The translations under genes were made by a program, and so were the position numbers. The notes beneath the pieces were generated by a model. It did no database searches and was not told the origin of the DNA. It saw only the letters and a list, made by a program, of their open reading frames with translations. Shown piece by piece: positions 1 through 7,919 of a stretch of DNA of 39,062 nucleotides (position 1 is the first letter of the stretch; every line of letters starts with the position of its first letter). The stretch is from Prevotella merdae (GTDB lineage Bacteria; Bacteroidota; Bacteroidia; Bacteroidales; Bacteroidaceae), in contig NZ_LT985328.1 in assembly GCF_900290275.1 (NCBI RefSeq), positions 1 through 39,062 of the forward strand, in the 5' to 3' direction.

Positions 1-1
1 C

Positions 2-667
2 AATAGAGCTGGTACGGTGAAGAACGTGGTGATGGAGGGCGTACAGATAACAAGCAATCAAATATATGGCGGCAGTATTGGCGGCGTGGCAGGATATAGC
101 TGGGGCACCATTGAAAACTGTTCGGTGTCGGGCAGCGTCAGCGGCACGGTGTATGTCGGCGGTGTGGTGGGTGCTCAAATAGACGGTTCCATCACCGGAT
201 GCAGTTCCTCGGCCACAGTGAAGGGAATGGTCGATGTCGGCGGCGTGGCAGGTCAGACGAATTCGAATGCCACCCTGACCGCTTGCTATGCCACAGGCGA
301 CGTGATCATAGAAATGGACCCCAAAAAGAATATCGCTGGCGGCAGTCTGGTGGGAATGAACGCAGGAAGCAGCCTCCTTGCCTGCTATGCCACGGGCAAC
401 GTAACCAGTACGGGTAGTAGCACTGGCTATATGCATATCGGCGGCTTTTTGGGAAATAACTACACCACCGTGACCGCCTGCTACTGGAAGAACAATCATG
501 AACAAGGCATCGGCTACAATAGGGAAAGCACCAAAGCCACGAAGGTGGACGGCTCTGTCGTTACCTGGCAGAAAGCCGTTGATGCCATGAACACCGCCTT
601 GCAGAACGTAGGCTCAAAGTGGCGTTACGAACTTAACGGAGCATTGCCTACCTTGAGGAAGCAGTAA
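2..667 (+). CDS. GLUG-repeat surface protein, C-terminal part (5' end outside window)
   Basis: The frame is open from the first bases of the window, so this is the C-terminal part of a longer protein; the in-frame GTG at 17 is probably internal. The protein is made of Gly-rich repeats with GGVAG, GGVVG and GSITGC-type turns, about 20-30 residues each, which matches the GLUG motif found in secreted adhesin or peptidase-like proteins of Bacteroidales. The last ~50 residues lose the repeat pattern and end in LRKQ. An inverted repeat follows the stop. The family call rests on repeat pattern only; the ligand and enzymatic partner domains, if any, lie outside the window. Confidence 0.75.
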   Translation, partial: NRAGTVKNVVMEGVQITSNQIYGGSIGGVAGYSWGTIENCSVSGSVSGTVYVGGVVGAQIDGSITGCSSSATVKGMVDVGGVAGQTNSNATLTACYATGDVIIEMDPKKNIAGGSLVGMNAGSSLLACYATGNVTSTGSSTGYMHIGGFLGNNYTTVTACYWKNNHEQGIGYNRESTKATKVDGSVVTWQKAVDAMNTALQNVGSKWRYELNGALPTLRKQ

Positions 668-672
668 ACCGT

Positions 673-693
673 CGGGCGGAAAAGTTCCGCCCG
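673..693 (+). terminator. hairpin after the GLUG gene
   Basis: CGGGCGGAA (673-681) pairs perfectly with TTCCGCCCG (685-693) across a 3-base loop, six bases after the stop codon. No U-tract follows, so it may be a 3'-end processing or stabilising hairpin rather than a full intrinsic terminator. Confidence 0.5.
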
Positions 694-787
694 CAACGAA
701 CATTAACCGAAGTTTTACTCCTAAGCTGGGCAGGAGTATAATGTGCTCAGTAACATATATTCACCCGCACTTCACGGGAAACGACAA

Positions 788-835
788 GGGTCTATATGCC
801 ACGATGAGAGGTGGGCGTATAGACCCTTCATCGTG
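788..835 (+). promoter_or_regulatory. possible pseudoknotted element upstream of the LytTR gene
   Basis: GGGTCTATA (788-796) pairs with TATAGACCC (818-826), and CACGATGA (800-807) pairs with TCATCGTG (828-835). The two helices cross, which is the geometry of an H-type pseudoknot or of two competing hairpins. It lies in a gap of about 280 bp without a convincing gene. A possible promoter box lies downstream of it (906-913), so it may not be in the LytTR mRNA unless a second promoter exists upstream. Confidence 0.4.
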
Positions 836-905
836 TCTTGATACCTGTTGGGTGGATAATATGGCAGTGTGGTGGTTTCGTGCTACCTGTTTTCATGGTT
901 TGAAG

Positions 906-913
906 TACCTTTG
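906..913 (+). promoter_or_regulatory. possible -7 promoter box for the LytTR gene
   Basis: TACCTTTG fits the Bacteroidales -7 consensus TAnnTTTG and sits 33 bp before the start codon at 947. No good -33 TTTG is seen at the expected distance, so the call is tentative. Confidence 0.4.
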
Positions 914-946
914 CGTCAATCGTGAGGTGCTCAAAACAAAATCGTT

Positions 947-1462
947 ATGAAAACAGAAATGAAAGCATCAAACGAGTGTTTGTACCCTACCGATGTATTC
1001 TTGATTAGTTGCGGTATGGGATGCAAGCGAATCACCGTCACTGACATTGCTTATATTGAGGCAATGAAGGACAACTGTATTATCCACATGGTTGACGGCA
1101 AACGATACACTCAATCTTGTCCTATGGGTGACATTGAGCCAGAGTTGAACCCGAACATGTTCAAGCGCATTCACCGTTCTTTCATCGTCAACATTAGCTA
1201 CATCGACATGTACTATTATGGGCATGTCGTTTTGGAGAATGGTATGGAAGTACACATCGGCGACAAGACTTGGAAGAAAGAGGAAGAACTGAAAGGTCTT
1301 AAAGCGGAACTGGCGGCGTTGGACAGGAAAATACAGCTTGAACTTGCACCGCCGACCGAGAAAGAATGCAAAGAAGAGGAAAAGAATACGGACAATGTAG
1401 AGGTTGTTGCTAATGCTGATATTCGCAATAAACATCAGCATTTTTCAAAGGTGAAAATCTGA
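947..1462 (+). CDS. LytTR-type DNA-binding regulator
   Basis: This 171-residue protein has a LytTR domain over about residues 20-110. Visible family features are the early segment ITVTDIAYIEAMKDNCIIH, the MFKRIHRSFIVNISYI block that carries the conserved R-x-H-R-S/F-x-(V/I)-N pattern, and a terminal HIGDKTW strand. There is no receiver domain or membrane segment, so it is a stand-alone DNA-binding protein of the kind Bacteroidales encode beside surface-protein genes. The tail (about 115-171) is charged and probably coiled or disordered. The ATG at 947 gives the full domain. The neighbouring GLUG gene is a plausible target, but nothing in the sequence proves this. Confidence 0.8.
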   Translation: MKTEMKASNECLYPTDVFLISCGMGCKRITVTDIAYIEAMKDNCIIHMVDGKRYTQSCPMGDIEPELNPNMFKRIHRSFIVNISYIDMYYYGHVVLENGMEVHIGDKTWKKEEELKGLKAELAALDRKIQLELAPPTEKECKEEEKNTDNVEVVANADIRNKHQHFSKVKI

Positions 1463-1468
1463 AATTAG

Positions 1469-1515
1469 AAAATAGCGGCAATTAGCAATAGATAGCTTTA
1501 TGTCGCTATTTTATC
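1469..1515 (+). terminator. terminator after the LytTR gene
   Basis: AAAATAGCGGCA (1469-1480) pairs with TGTCGCTATTTT (1501-1512) with one mismatch, seven bases after the stop; the descending arm ends in TTTT. Confidence 0.65.
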
Positions 1516-1533
1516 AAGAACAAAAAGGAAGTG

Positions 1534-1797
1534 TTGATTACAATCAATAGCCATTTTGGGGCTTGGTGGAGGTATTGATTAGAAAATATTTCTGCTTTCG
1601 ATGTTCGTTGGAGGTGTAGATTGTAATCAACAGGCACTTTTAGGTTCGTTAAAGCCATTGATTGCAGTCAAGACCTATTTTTATGTGTCATTGGGGCTGC
1701 TGATTGCAATCAATGGTTACTTTTAAGAGCCGTTAGTAGTTTTGATTCAAGTTTCTTCTGTCCACAAAATATAAAAATCCCTGTTGATTACTATTCC
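1534..1797. repeat. array of seven phased palindromes, ~42 bp period (copy 1)
   Basis: Sites of the form TTGATTGCAATCAA start at 1534, 1575, 1617, 1658, 1700, 1742 and 1784, with spacings of 41, 42, 41, 42, 42 and 42 bp, i.e. close to four turns of B-DNA. Sites 1, 3, 4 and 5 carry both arms; sites 2, 6 and 7 keep one clear TTGATT arm. The intervening ~28 bp are also related (AGCCACTTTT near the start, GTTGGAGGT near the end), so this is a degenerate tandem repeat with a dyad in each unit. It lies directly upstream of the promoter of the DUF6261-like gene, and the same array precedes the second copy of that gene. Confidence 0.9.
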
Positions 1798-1902
1798 TTG
1801 TTACTTATTGTACCAAAAATCCCCAAAAACGAGTAGCGAAATAGATTTCAACAGGCAAAAACCGTCTTTTTCTCGTAAGATTGCCAATTTTTCGCAATAA
1901 GG

Positions 1903-1933
1903 TTGCCGTTTTCTCGTTTATTTTTATATCTTA
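1903..1933 (+). promoter_or_regulatory. likely promoter of DUF6261-like gene copy 1
   Basis: TTG at 1903-1905 (a -33-like box) is followed 20 bp later by TATCTTAG (1926-1933), one mismatch from TAnnTTTG. The stretch 1870-1935 is A/T-rich with repeated TTTCTCGT and TTGCC motifs and is nearly identical upstream of copy 2, which supports a conserved regulatory function. The implied leader is about 60 nt. Confidence 0.5.
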
Positions 1934-1998
1934 GCAATCGCAACTGGAGAAATCCAACGATGCACAAAACGATTTGTCAAATTTAAATCCTTAACATC

Positions 1999-2853
1999 AT
2001 GAAAGAGATTTACGACATCAACATTCAGCGCATGAATAATGGTGCGCATTTCACGTTTGTAAGTAACATTCTTGCACGTGCCGAGGCTGACACAACAGTC
2101 AATGGCAAGGCCGCAGAACTCGTCAGTAATTTCAAGACTGCCGTCAGCGCAGAGGACGAAGCCTTGAAAATTTCACAGAAAAGTCTCTTGACTGATGATA
2201 TTGCCAAGGCTGACATCGACCGTGACACCCTCTATGCTGGTTACAAGAAAGCCGTTGAAGCATTCCTTGCTATGCCTATCGCTGATATGGCACAGGCTGC
2301 AAAGGTTCTCGCACAGCACATCAAGGACTACAAGATTAACACCGCTGGCCAACTCGACAAGGAGACTGGTCTTTTGGTTAATTTCATTACAGACCTTGAA
2401 GACAAGTATTCCACACAAGTTGCAAAGTTAGGCTTGACCGCTTTTGTTACCAACTTGAAGGAAGCAAACGAGCGTGTAAGAACTCTTACCTTGCAGCGCA
2501 CCAACGAGAAAATAGGTATAACTGTTGGAGCATTAAAAACTGCTCGTACAGCAAGTGATGACGCTTATCGTGCTTTGGCAAAAATGGTAAACGCCCTTGC
2601 ACTCGTCTTTGGCGAAAAGGATTATACTTCGTTCATCGACTACGTGAACACCGAGATTACTCACTACAAGCGTGAGGTGCTTGGTCAGAAGGCTTCCGCA
2701 CCTTCTACTTCGGGCAGCTCGGCTGTGGATTCGGGCAGCACACCAAGTGGTGGCGGTTCTTCATCTGGAACAGGCTCTTCTTCAAGTGGTGGCTCTACGT
2801 CTGGCGGAAGCTCATCTTCCGACGGAGATGGAGAAGTTATTGAATTGGAGTAA
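1999..2853 (+). CDS. DUF6261-like helical protein, copy 1
   Basis: This 284-residue protein begins MKEIYDINIQRMNNGAHFTF, which fits my recall of the uncharacterised DUF6261 family of Bacteroidales. Residues 1-235 are predicted mostly alpha-helical, with heptad-like Ala/Leu/Lys runs; residues 236-280 form a Ser/Gly/Thr-rich low-complexity tail that ends in the acidic VIELE. There is no signal peptide, membrane segment or catalytic motif. The protein is close to 90% identical by eye to the copy at 22360-23217. The ATG at 1999 follows a leader that is also conserved between copies. Function is unknown; the conserved upstream array suggests strong regulation or a DNA-linked role. Confidence 0.8.
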   Translation: MKEIYDINIQRMNNGAHFTFVSNILARAEADTTVNGKAAELVSNFKTAVSAEDEALKISQKSLLTDDIAKADIDRDTLYAGYKKAVEAFLAMPIADMAQAAKVLAQHIKDYKINTAGQLDKETGLLVNFITDLEDKYSTQVAKLGLTAFVTNLKEANERVRTLTLQRTNEKIGITVGALKTARTASDDAYRALAKMVNALALVFGEKDYTSFIDYVNTEITHYKREVLGQKASAPSTSGSSAVDSGSTPSGGGSSSGTGSSSSGGSTSGGSSSSDGDGEVIELE

Positions 2854-2864
2854 AGACGAAGTAA

Positions 2865-2908
2865 AAATTCCATGCCACTCTCTTCATTTTCAGAGTGGCA
2901 TGGAATTT
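2865..2908. terminator. 17-bp perfect hairpin after DUF6261-like copy 1
   Basis: AAATTCCATGCCACTCT (2865-2881) is a perfect inverted repeat of 2892-2908 with a 10-base loop, 11 bases after the stop. The T-run faces the gene (on the minus strand), so as an intrinsic terminator it would work best on transcripts arriving from the right. Confidence 0.6.
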
Positions 2909-2925
2909 ACATAAATGAAATAGAT

Positions 2926-3090
2926 ATGGAAAAAGAGGATATTATAAAAAACATCCTTTCTGTTTGCAATGATATGGGGGTATCTTTCCATAAGAAAGTA
3001 AAGACCGATAAATGGAAAGCTGATATAGTTGTGGATTACCGATACGTAGCAGGTATCGGTTTTCTCTTATATGGTTTATTAAGTTTGTAG
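2926..3090 (+). CDS. small ORF, possibly a gene fragment
   Basis: A 54-codon frame starting MEKEDIIKNILSVCNDMG has a plausible soluble N-terminal half (KVKTDKWKADIVVDYRYV) and then an abrupt hydrophobic end (GIGFLLYGLLSL). The change in composition looks like a truncated gene read into foreign sequence. A strong terminator follows at 3136. I do not recognise the family. It sits between the DUF6261-like gene and rteA. Confidence 0.3.
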   Translation: MEKEDIIKNILSVCNDMGVSFHKKVKTDKWKADIVVDYRYVAGIGFLLYGLLSL

Positions 3091-3135
3091 AACATAATGT
3101 TATGCCTAATCCAAATGGCACATTGTGTAAAATTG

Positions 3136-3175
3136 GGGCTGATTTCACTTTAGGGAGTCAGCCCTTTTTGTTTTT
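3136..3175 (+). terminator. intrinsic terminator upstream of rteA
   Basis: GGGCTGA (3136-3142) pairs with TCAGCCC (3158-3164), followed by TTTTTGTTTTT. It separates rteA from everything upstream, unlike CTnDOT where rteA follows tetQ. Confidence 0.8.
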
Positions 3176-3381
3176 GACAGTATTAAAAAATCAACACAAA
3201 GTTTATGCAAAAAAACAAGTAAAGAATTAGTCAGTCCTATTAGCCAAGTATCCATATAACATAAAAGTTGTTATAAATACTGCACAAATTCTTTATTGTG
3301 GTGTTCTGCGCCTTATCCTTGTCGGCTCAAACGTGTAAAACAGTATCAAAATGAATCAGTAATTTCAAAAATAGTAACAAT

Positions 3382-5682
3382 ATGGAACGCAAAGAACAGA
3401 CCGGGCATATCTGTAGATGGATGGCTTTAGGCATCATGACTGCCATCGTCATCGTAGGATGTACCATTGTAATCGGCCTATTTGAATGGCGCGACAGAAA
3501 GGAGATTGAGTGTAGAAATGCAGAACTGCATCAGTGGCGAAAGAATGTGCATGACTTAAACTTGCACATAACGGAATTGTCACTGCTTGGTGAAATGGTT
3601 GCGGATTGGGACTCAACAGATGTAAATGAGTATCATTCGCTTCGATTGGAAGTGGACAGTATGCTTGAAGGCATCGCAGGTATTTGTCCGAAAGAAGATT
3701 CTGATACGATCTGCCGTCTTCTTGCAGAAAAGGAACAGCTCCTTCTGGATATAAAGGATGCTATGCAGGAACTGAATGACACTCAAGAAAAGCTGACCGC
3801 AGAAGTTCCAAGAATTGTAGAGCTGAATAAGAATGAAAGCAAAAGACTTTCAGCTATGCCACAGCAGGCAAAGCCAAAGAAGCGAGGTTTCTTCAGCAGA
3901 TTGTTCGGCAAGAAAGAAAATGCAGTAACAACAGGCAACCGTTTAAACCAAACTGAAAAGATGCTCACCAACCTAAACCAAACGGTTGTTGCTAAACATC
4001 ACCAGCAAAGCTGTAAGGTAGTGGAGATATTGGATAGTCTTGGAAACAGAAATGAAGGTATCAATAAGCAGTTGCAAAGAGTAATCAGCATAGCTGATGA
4101 GAATGTGGATAAAGGCATCAAAGTTCGTGAGCGACAAATCGCAGACTTGGAAGGCAATTATACCTATTATTATATAGGGATGATAGGATTGTTGATATTG
4201 GTATTTTTCGTATTATTCCTATTGGTGTGGCGATTCGCATTCAAGACACGTAAGAGCAAGGAAGAAACAAGAAAGGTGATGCTGACTGTAACGCATGAGA
4301 TGCGCAGCCCCTTGTCTGCCATCAAGGATTATGCTCGCAAGATTAGTGGACTTGAAGATGCTACGGATGAAAACAAACGGTATGCCGACTTGATTGTTGA
4401 CACATCGAAAGGCTTGACTTCTATGATAGACAGTTTCCTGGTTTATTCCAAGTTAGAGAACGGAAAGGCGACCGTCAAGGAACGCCCTTTCCGTATGATG
4501 GACATAGCCGAGCAATTAAAGATGGAATATGAGCCCTTTGCTGCGAAGAAGCAACTGGAATTGAGCGTCAGCAATAAGGCAGATGGTGTTGTCAATGGAG
4601 ACAAGGAAAAGGTGCTTACAATAGGACGCAATTTGCTTTCCAATGCCATCAAATATACTGGAAAGGGTGAGATAGTATTGTCCACAACCTATAAGAATGG
4701 TGTGTTCATGCTAAAGGTTAAGGATACAGGAACAGGATTGGACGACAAGCAACAAAAACAAATCTTCAAGGAATTTGCAAGATTGGGAAATGCGGTCACC
4801 CAACCGGGATTTGGCTTGGGGCTTTCCATTGTCAAGAACCTCGTTTCACTGATGAAAGGAAAAATCGATGTGTCCAGTCACCAAGGGCTTGGAAGTATCT
4901 TTACCATTAGTCTTCCTATGGCTGCAGCCGAAAAGCAGAATGTGGAATCAACTCAGTATAGAACGAAACGACAAGATTCTTTTACTGTCATTGCCATTGA
5001 TGATAGCCATGTGCAACTGAGTACCATCCGTGAGGCATTTGCATCGAACGGCATCGTATGTGACACTTGTAATAATGCCACGGATTTATTGGATATGATG
5101 CGCAAAAAATCTTATGATCTGCTGATAACGGATTTGAAGATGGCTGAAGTGAACGGTATCGAGATTCTGGAAATGATGCGTATGGTGAACGTGCGTAACT
5201 CCAAGACCATTCCTGTTGTCGTTATGACAGCAGCACCAAATGTGAGTGAGCAAGAACTGCTTGACGCAGGATTTGTCGCTTGTCTGTTCAAGCCGATGTC
5301 TGACAAGGATTTGATAAACACTGCCAGAAAGTGTGTGAATGGTAAGATAGCAGAAAAACAAATAGACTTTTCTATGTTGCTGACCTACGGCAATGAAAAA
5401 GAGACTTTGGAGAATTTCGTAAAGGAAATGACTGATACATTGGGCAGTATCCGTAATGCAGCCCAAGAGGAGAACCGCAAGAAAATGTCCGATGCCATTC
5501 ACCACGCAAGAAGCTCGTGGATGATGGTACAGTCTGACGAGTCTTTGAACCATCTCTTTGACCTGATTGAAGATTCCACATCATCAGACGACGTTATCAA
5601 CCAAGCGGTTGAGGATGTTTTCGCACATGGTAAGGCAATCATCAAAGCCGCACAAAAGAAAATTGAGGAGGTAACAGCATGA
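3382..5682 (+). CDS. rteA: RteA-like hybrid sensor histidine kinase
   Basis: This 766-residue protein senses an unknown signal and starts the phosphorelay that controls ICE excision and transfer in CTnDOT-type elements. It has a first membrane segment at about 12-35, a helical periplasmic part, and a second membrane segment at about 257-284. The HisKA box VTHEMRSPLSAIKDY has phospho-acceptor His305. A HATPase domain follows (LLSNAIKYTGKG N-box, DTGTGL and GFGLGLSIV G-boxes). A receiver domain has Asp584 in LLITDLKM, and the C-terminal region looks like an HPt domain (HHARSSW at 707-713). It overlaps rteB by 4 bases (ATGA), so the two are translationally coupled. No tetQ or other resistance gene precedes it here. 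Confidence 0.9.
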   Translation: MERKEQTGHICRWMALGIMTAIVIVGCTIVIGLFEWRDRKEIECRNAELHQWRKNVHDLNLHITELSLLGEMVADWDSTDVNEYHSLRLEVDSMLEGIAGICPKEDSDTICRLLAEKEQLLLDIKDAMQELNDTQEKLTAEVPRIVELNKNESKRLSAMPQQAKPKKRGFFSRLFGKKENAVTTGNRLNQTEKMLTNLNQTVVAKHHQQSCKVVEILDSLGNRNEGINKQLQRVISIADENVDKGIKVRERQIADLEGNYTYYYIGMIGLLILVFFVLFLLVWRFAFKTRKSKEETRKVMLTVTHEMRSPLSAIKDYARKISGLEDATDENKRYADLIVDTSKGLTSMIDSFLVYSKLENGKATVKERPFRMMDIAEQLKMEYEPFAAKKQLELSVSNKADGVVNGDKEKVLTIGRNLLSNAIKYTGKGEIVLSTTYKNGVFMLKVKDTGTGLDDKQQKQIFKEFARLGNAVTQPGFGLGLSIVKNLVSLMKGKIDVSSHQGLGSIFTISLPMAAAEKQNVESTQYRTKRQDSFTVIAIDDSHVQLSTIREAFASNGIVCDTCNNATDLLDMMRKKSYDLLITDLKMAEVNGIEILEMMRMVNVRNSKTIPVVVMTAAPNVSEQELLDAGFVACLFKPMSDKDLINTARKCVNGKIAEKQIDFSMLLTYGNEKETLENFVKEMTDTLGSIRNAAQEENRKKMSDAIHHARSSWMMVQSDESLNHLFDLIEDSTSSDDVINQAVEDVFAHGKAIIKAAQKKIEEVTA

Positions 5683-6995
5683 AGAAAGTAATAATCATTG
5701 AAGACAGCCCGACATTTTGCAATATGTTGGGCAAGAAGTTGGAAGCGAAGGGATGGAAAACAATCTTATGCTACAATTACAGAGATGGTCTGAAAGCTGT
5801 GATGGAATCCTCTGAATGGGATGTTGTCATTTCGGATATGCGCTTGGGGAATGATAACGGTATCGACCTGTTGGAATGGATGCGTAGTAACGGCTACCAG
5901 AATCCATTTATTATCATGACATCTTACGATGAAAGCATGAGTGCCGTGAGGACTATGAAATTGGGAGCGGAAGACTATATACCGAAGAAATTGTTGCTTG
6001 ATGTAGTTTATGAACGTTTGGAAGAAATCATAGACAAGCAGAAACGACTCGTAGAGTTGAATAACAAGATTGTTTACCGCAAAAGTGAGAAGTTTCGCCG
6101 TATATACAAAATGGCAGAATTGTTTGCCAAAAGCGACATGGCTGTTATGATATTGGGAGACAACGGAACAGGCAAAGAACATATAGCGGAAAAGATACAT
6201 CTGCAAAGCAAAAGAGCCGACAAGCCTTTTGAAGTAGTAGATTGCGGTACGCTTTCTGCGGAACTTGCCGTTTCCGCTCTCTTCGGGCATGAGAAAGGAG
6301 CATTCACAAGTGCGGAGGCAGCAAGAAAAGGTTACTTTGAATTGGCTGCTGGAGGTACGCTGTTCTTGGACGAGATAGGCAACCTGCCGAAAGACGTACA
6401 GGCGATGCTGCTGCGTGTGTTGCAATCCAAGAGCTACCGACCATTGGGAGCTACAAAAGACAAAGTGGCTGATGTGCGCATTATTGCCGCCACCAATGAA
6501 AACCTGCAAGAGGCAGTTCGGGAAGGACGATTCAGAAGCGACCTGTATTATCGAATTCACGAAGCGGTTATTGAGATTCCACGGTTGCGGGATTGCAAGG
6601 AAGATATTATGCCATTAGCTAACTTCTTTCTGAAACTATATGATAGGCATACGGACAAAGAAATAAAATGTATCAGTAAGGAAGCGCAAAGGGCACTTGT
6701 AAGCCATACATGGCCAGGTAATGTGCGTGAGTTGAAATCATGTATCATGCGAGCTATGCTGTTATGCGAGAATGAGATAATAGATGTCGAGGACTTGCAG
6801 TTGTCACAATCGGCATTGACAGAAGAGGCTTTGGACTTTGATGAACAAGAACGCAAGATCAATCGAGAGCGTATCTTGTGGGCTTTGAAGCAATGCAATG
6901 GCATCAAGCGTGATGCGGCAAAAATGTTGGAAATGAGCCATACTACATTCTATGCCCGTATGAAAGAGTATGGTATTTCTACGAACAAGTTGTAA
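5679..6995 (+). CDS. rteB: RteB-like sigma-54-type response regulator
   Basis: This 438-residue NtrC-class activator is the partner of the upstream kinase. The receiver domain (1-120) has phospho-acceptor Asp53 in VVISDMRLG. The AAA+ domain (about 135-370) shows Walker A GDNGTGKE (160-167), Walker B GTLFLDEIG and an RLRDCKEDI block. The C-terminal Fis-type HTH is IKRDAAKMLEMSHTTFYARM. The sigma-54-contacting loop reads GAFTSA (207-212) instead of GAFTGA, a change worth noting. In CTnDOT, RteB activates rteC, and rteC is next downstream here behind its own terminator and promoter region. Confidence 0.9.
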   Translation: MKKVIIIEDSPTFCNMLGKKLEAKGWKTILCYNYRDGLKAVMESSEWDVVISDMRLGNDNGIDLLEWMRSNGYQNPFIIMTSYDESMSAVRTMKLGAEDYIPKKLLLDVVYERLEEIIDKQKRLVELNNKIVYRKSEKFRRIYKMAELFAKSDMAVMILGDNGTGKEHIAEKIHLQSKRADKPFEVVDCGTLSAELAVSALFGHEKGAFTSAEAARKGYFELAAGGTLFLDEIGNLPKDVQAMLLRVLQSKSYRPLGATKDKVADVRIIAATNENLQEAVREGRFRSDLYYRIHEAVIEIPRLRDCKEDIMPLANFFLKLYDRHTDKEIKCISKEAQRALVSHTWPGNVRELKSCIMRAMLLCENEIIDVEDLQLSQSALTEEALDFDEQERKINRERILWALKQCNGIKRDAAKMLEMSHTTFYARMKEYGISTNKL

Positions 6996-7008
6996 CGGTA
7001 TAAGAACC

Positions 7009-7055
7009 GTGTAAGGAAGATTGGACGAGTGTCCAGTTTTCCTTACACTATTTCT
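7009..7055 (+). terminator. terminator after rteB
   Basis: GTGTAAGGAA (7009-7018) pairs with TTCCTTACAC (7039-7048), with an inner TGGAC/GTCCA stem, then TATTTCTG. It closes the rteAB operon. Confidence 0.75.
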
Positions 7056-7147
7056 GCTTGCAATTTCCTTGTGAAAATCTTATTCTCTTGATAAAGTTGC
7101 TGATTATCAGGAAATATCATCATCCAATTGTTTAGACTGTCTTGGAA

Positions 7148-7163
7148 TGGCATAGGTATTGGA
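7148..7163 (+). promoter_or_regulatory. sigma-54-like promoter candidate for rteC
   Basis: TGGCAT-N5-TTGGA resembles the -24/-12 consensus TGGCAC-N5-TTGCA; the -12 GC is replaced by GG. It lies 62 bp before the rteC start codon and directly downstream of a gene for an NtrC-class activator. Confidence 0.4.
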
Positions 7164-7225
7164 CTAATAAATGATGTGCGCACAGAAACATCAAATTAGT
7201 ACAAACCCATAAAAGAGACAGCAAC

Positions 7226-7855
7226 ATGGAATACAACATATTGTTAGAGACTGATTTTTTCAACTTGCTGAATGCAGGTCATAAGAACAAAGGTGGTAAC
7301 GCTTTGGAGAACTCATATCGTGAGTTTATCAAGGTTGTGGTTGATTTATGCAGCACCAACGTGAAGCAAGCGGTCTTTGCACTCTCATACGCAGAGACCG
7401 AGCTTGACTTTCATCTGTCAATGCCCCATATAAAGGATTGTTTGGGAACCATAGGCTTGTATGTGCGCAAGGCTATTGCATTTGTCCGCAGAATGCAAGA
7501 GCATGTGGCAGCAACATATCATCTTCATGTGACCACATCCACTTCAGAAGCTTCCCCGCCAGTATCATCAGAATCAAAGCCATTAGTAAAATGGACTGGC
7601 AATGCCGTTGACCTTGTAGAAATGGTATATGGCATCTGCGTCATGGGAAGCGTGAATGATGGCGATGTGAAGTTCAAGGACTTGGCGCAAGCCATGTACC
7701 AGTTCTTTGGTATCAAAGCAAAGGACTGCTATCGTTTCTACACCGACATCAGAAGGCGCAAAAACCATAGCCGTACTTACTTCCTTGACAGAATGCAGGA
7801 GAAGTTGAACGACAAAATGCGAAAGGATGATGAATTGGAGAGAATGAGACGATAA
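7226..7855 (+). CDS. rteC: RteC family regulator
   Basis: This 209-residue protein matches the RteC family (about 215 residues). The diagnostic part is the C-terminal half: KWTGNAVDLVEMVYGICVMG, then FKDLAQAMYQFFGI and CYRFYTDIRRRKNHSRTYFL, a helical DNA-binding domain. The N-terminal half (1-105) is helical and less conserved, and the two are joined by a Ser/Thr/Pro linker. In CTnDOT, RteC activates the excision operon; no xis or exc gene is present in this window, so its target here is unknown or was lost. The ATG at 7226 follows AGAGACAGCAAC. Confidence 0.85.
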   Translation: MEYNILLETDFFNLLNAGHKNKGGNALENSYREFIKVVVDLCSTNVKQAVFALSYAETELDFHLSMPHIKDCLGTIGLYVRKAIAFVRRMQEHVAATYHLHVTTSTSEASPPVSSESKPLVKWTGNAVDLVEMVYGICVMGSVNDGDVKFKDLAQAMYQFFGIKAKDCYRFYTDIRRRKNHSRTYFLDRMQEKLNDKMRKDDELERMRR

Positions 7856-7919
7856 AAGCTACTCAAAAGCAATAAAATCGAAGAAATCATCTTGCTTTTA
7901 TGAAAAAGTTAGCAAAATA

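Noticed and set aside
741..950. 69-codon ORF before the LytTR gene
   Set aside because: It covers the crossing-helix region, has an unusual Cys/Trp-rich composition and no family resemblance; probably a chance frame.
1534..1797. CRISPR array
   Set aside because: Units repeat over their whole 42-bp length with gradual divergence; there is no identical repeat alternating with unique spacers, and no cas gene is present.
5766..6560. 264-codon antisense frame in rteB
   Set aside because: It mirrors the codon pattern of a well-supported gene on the other strand.
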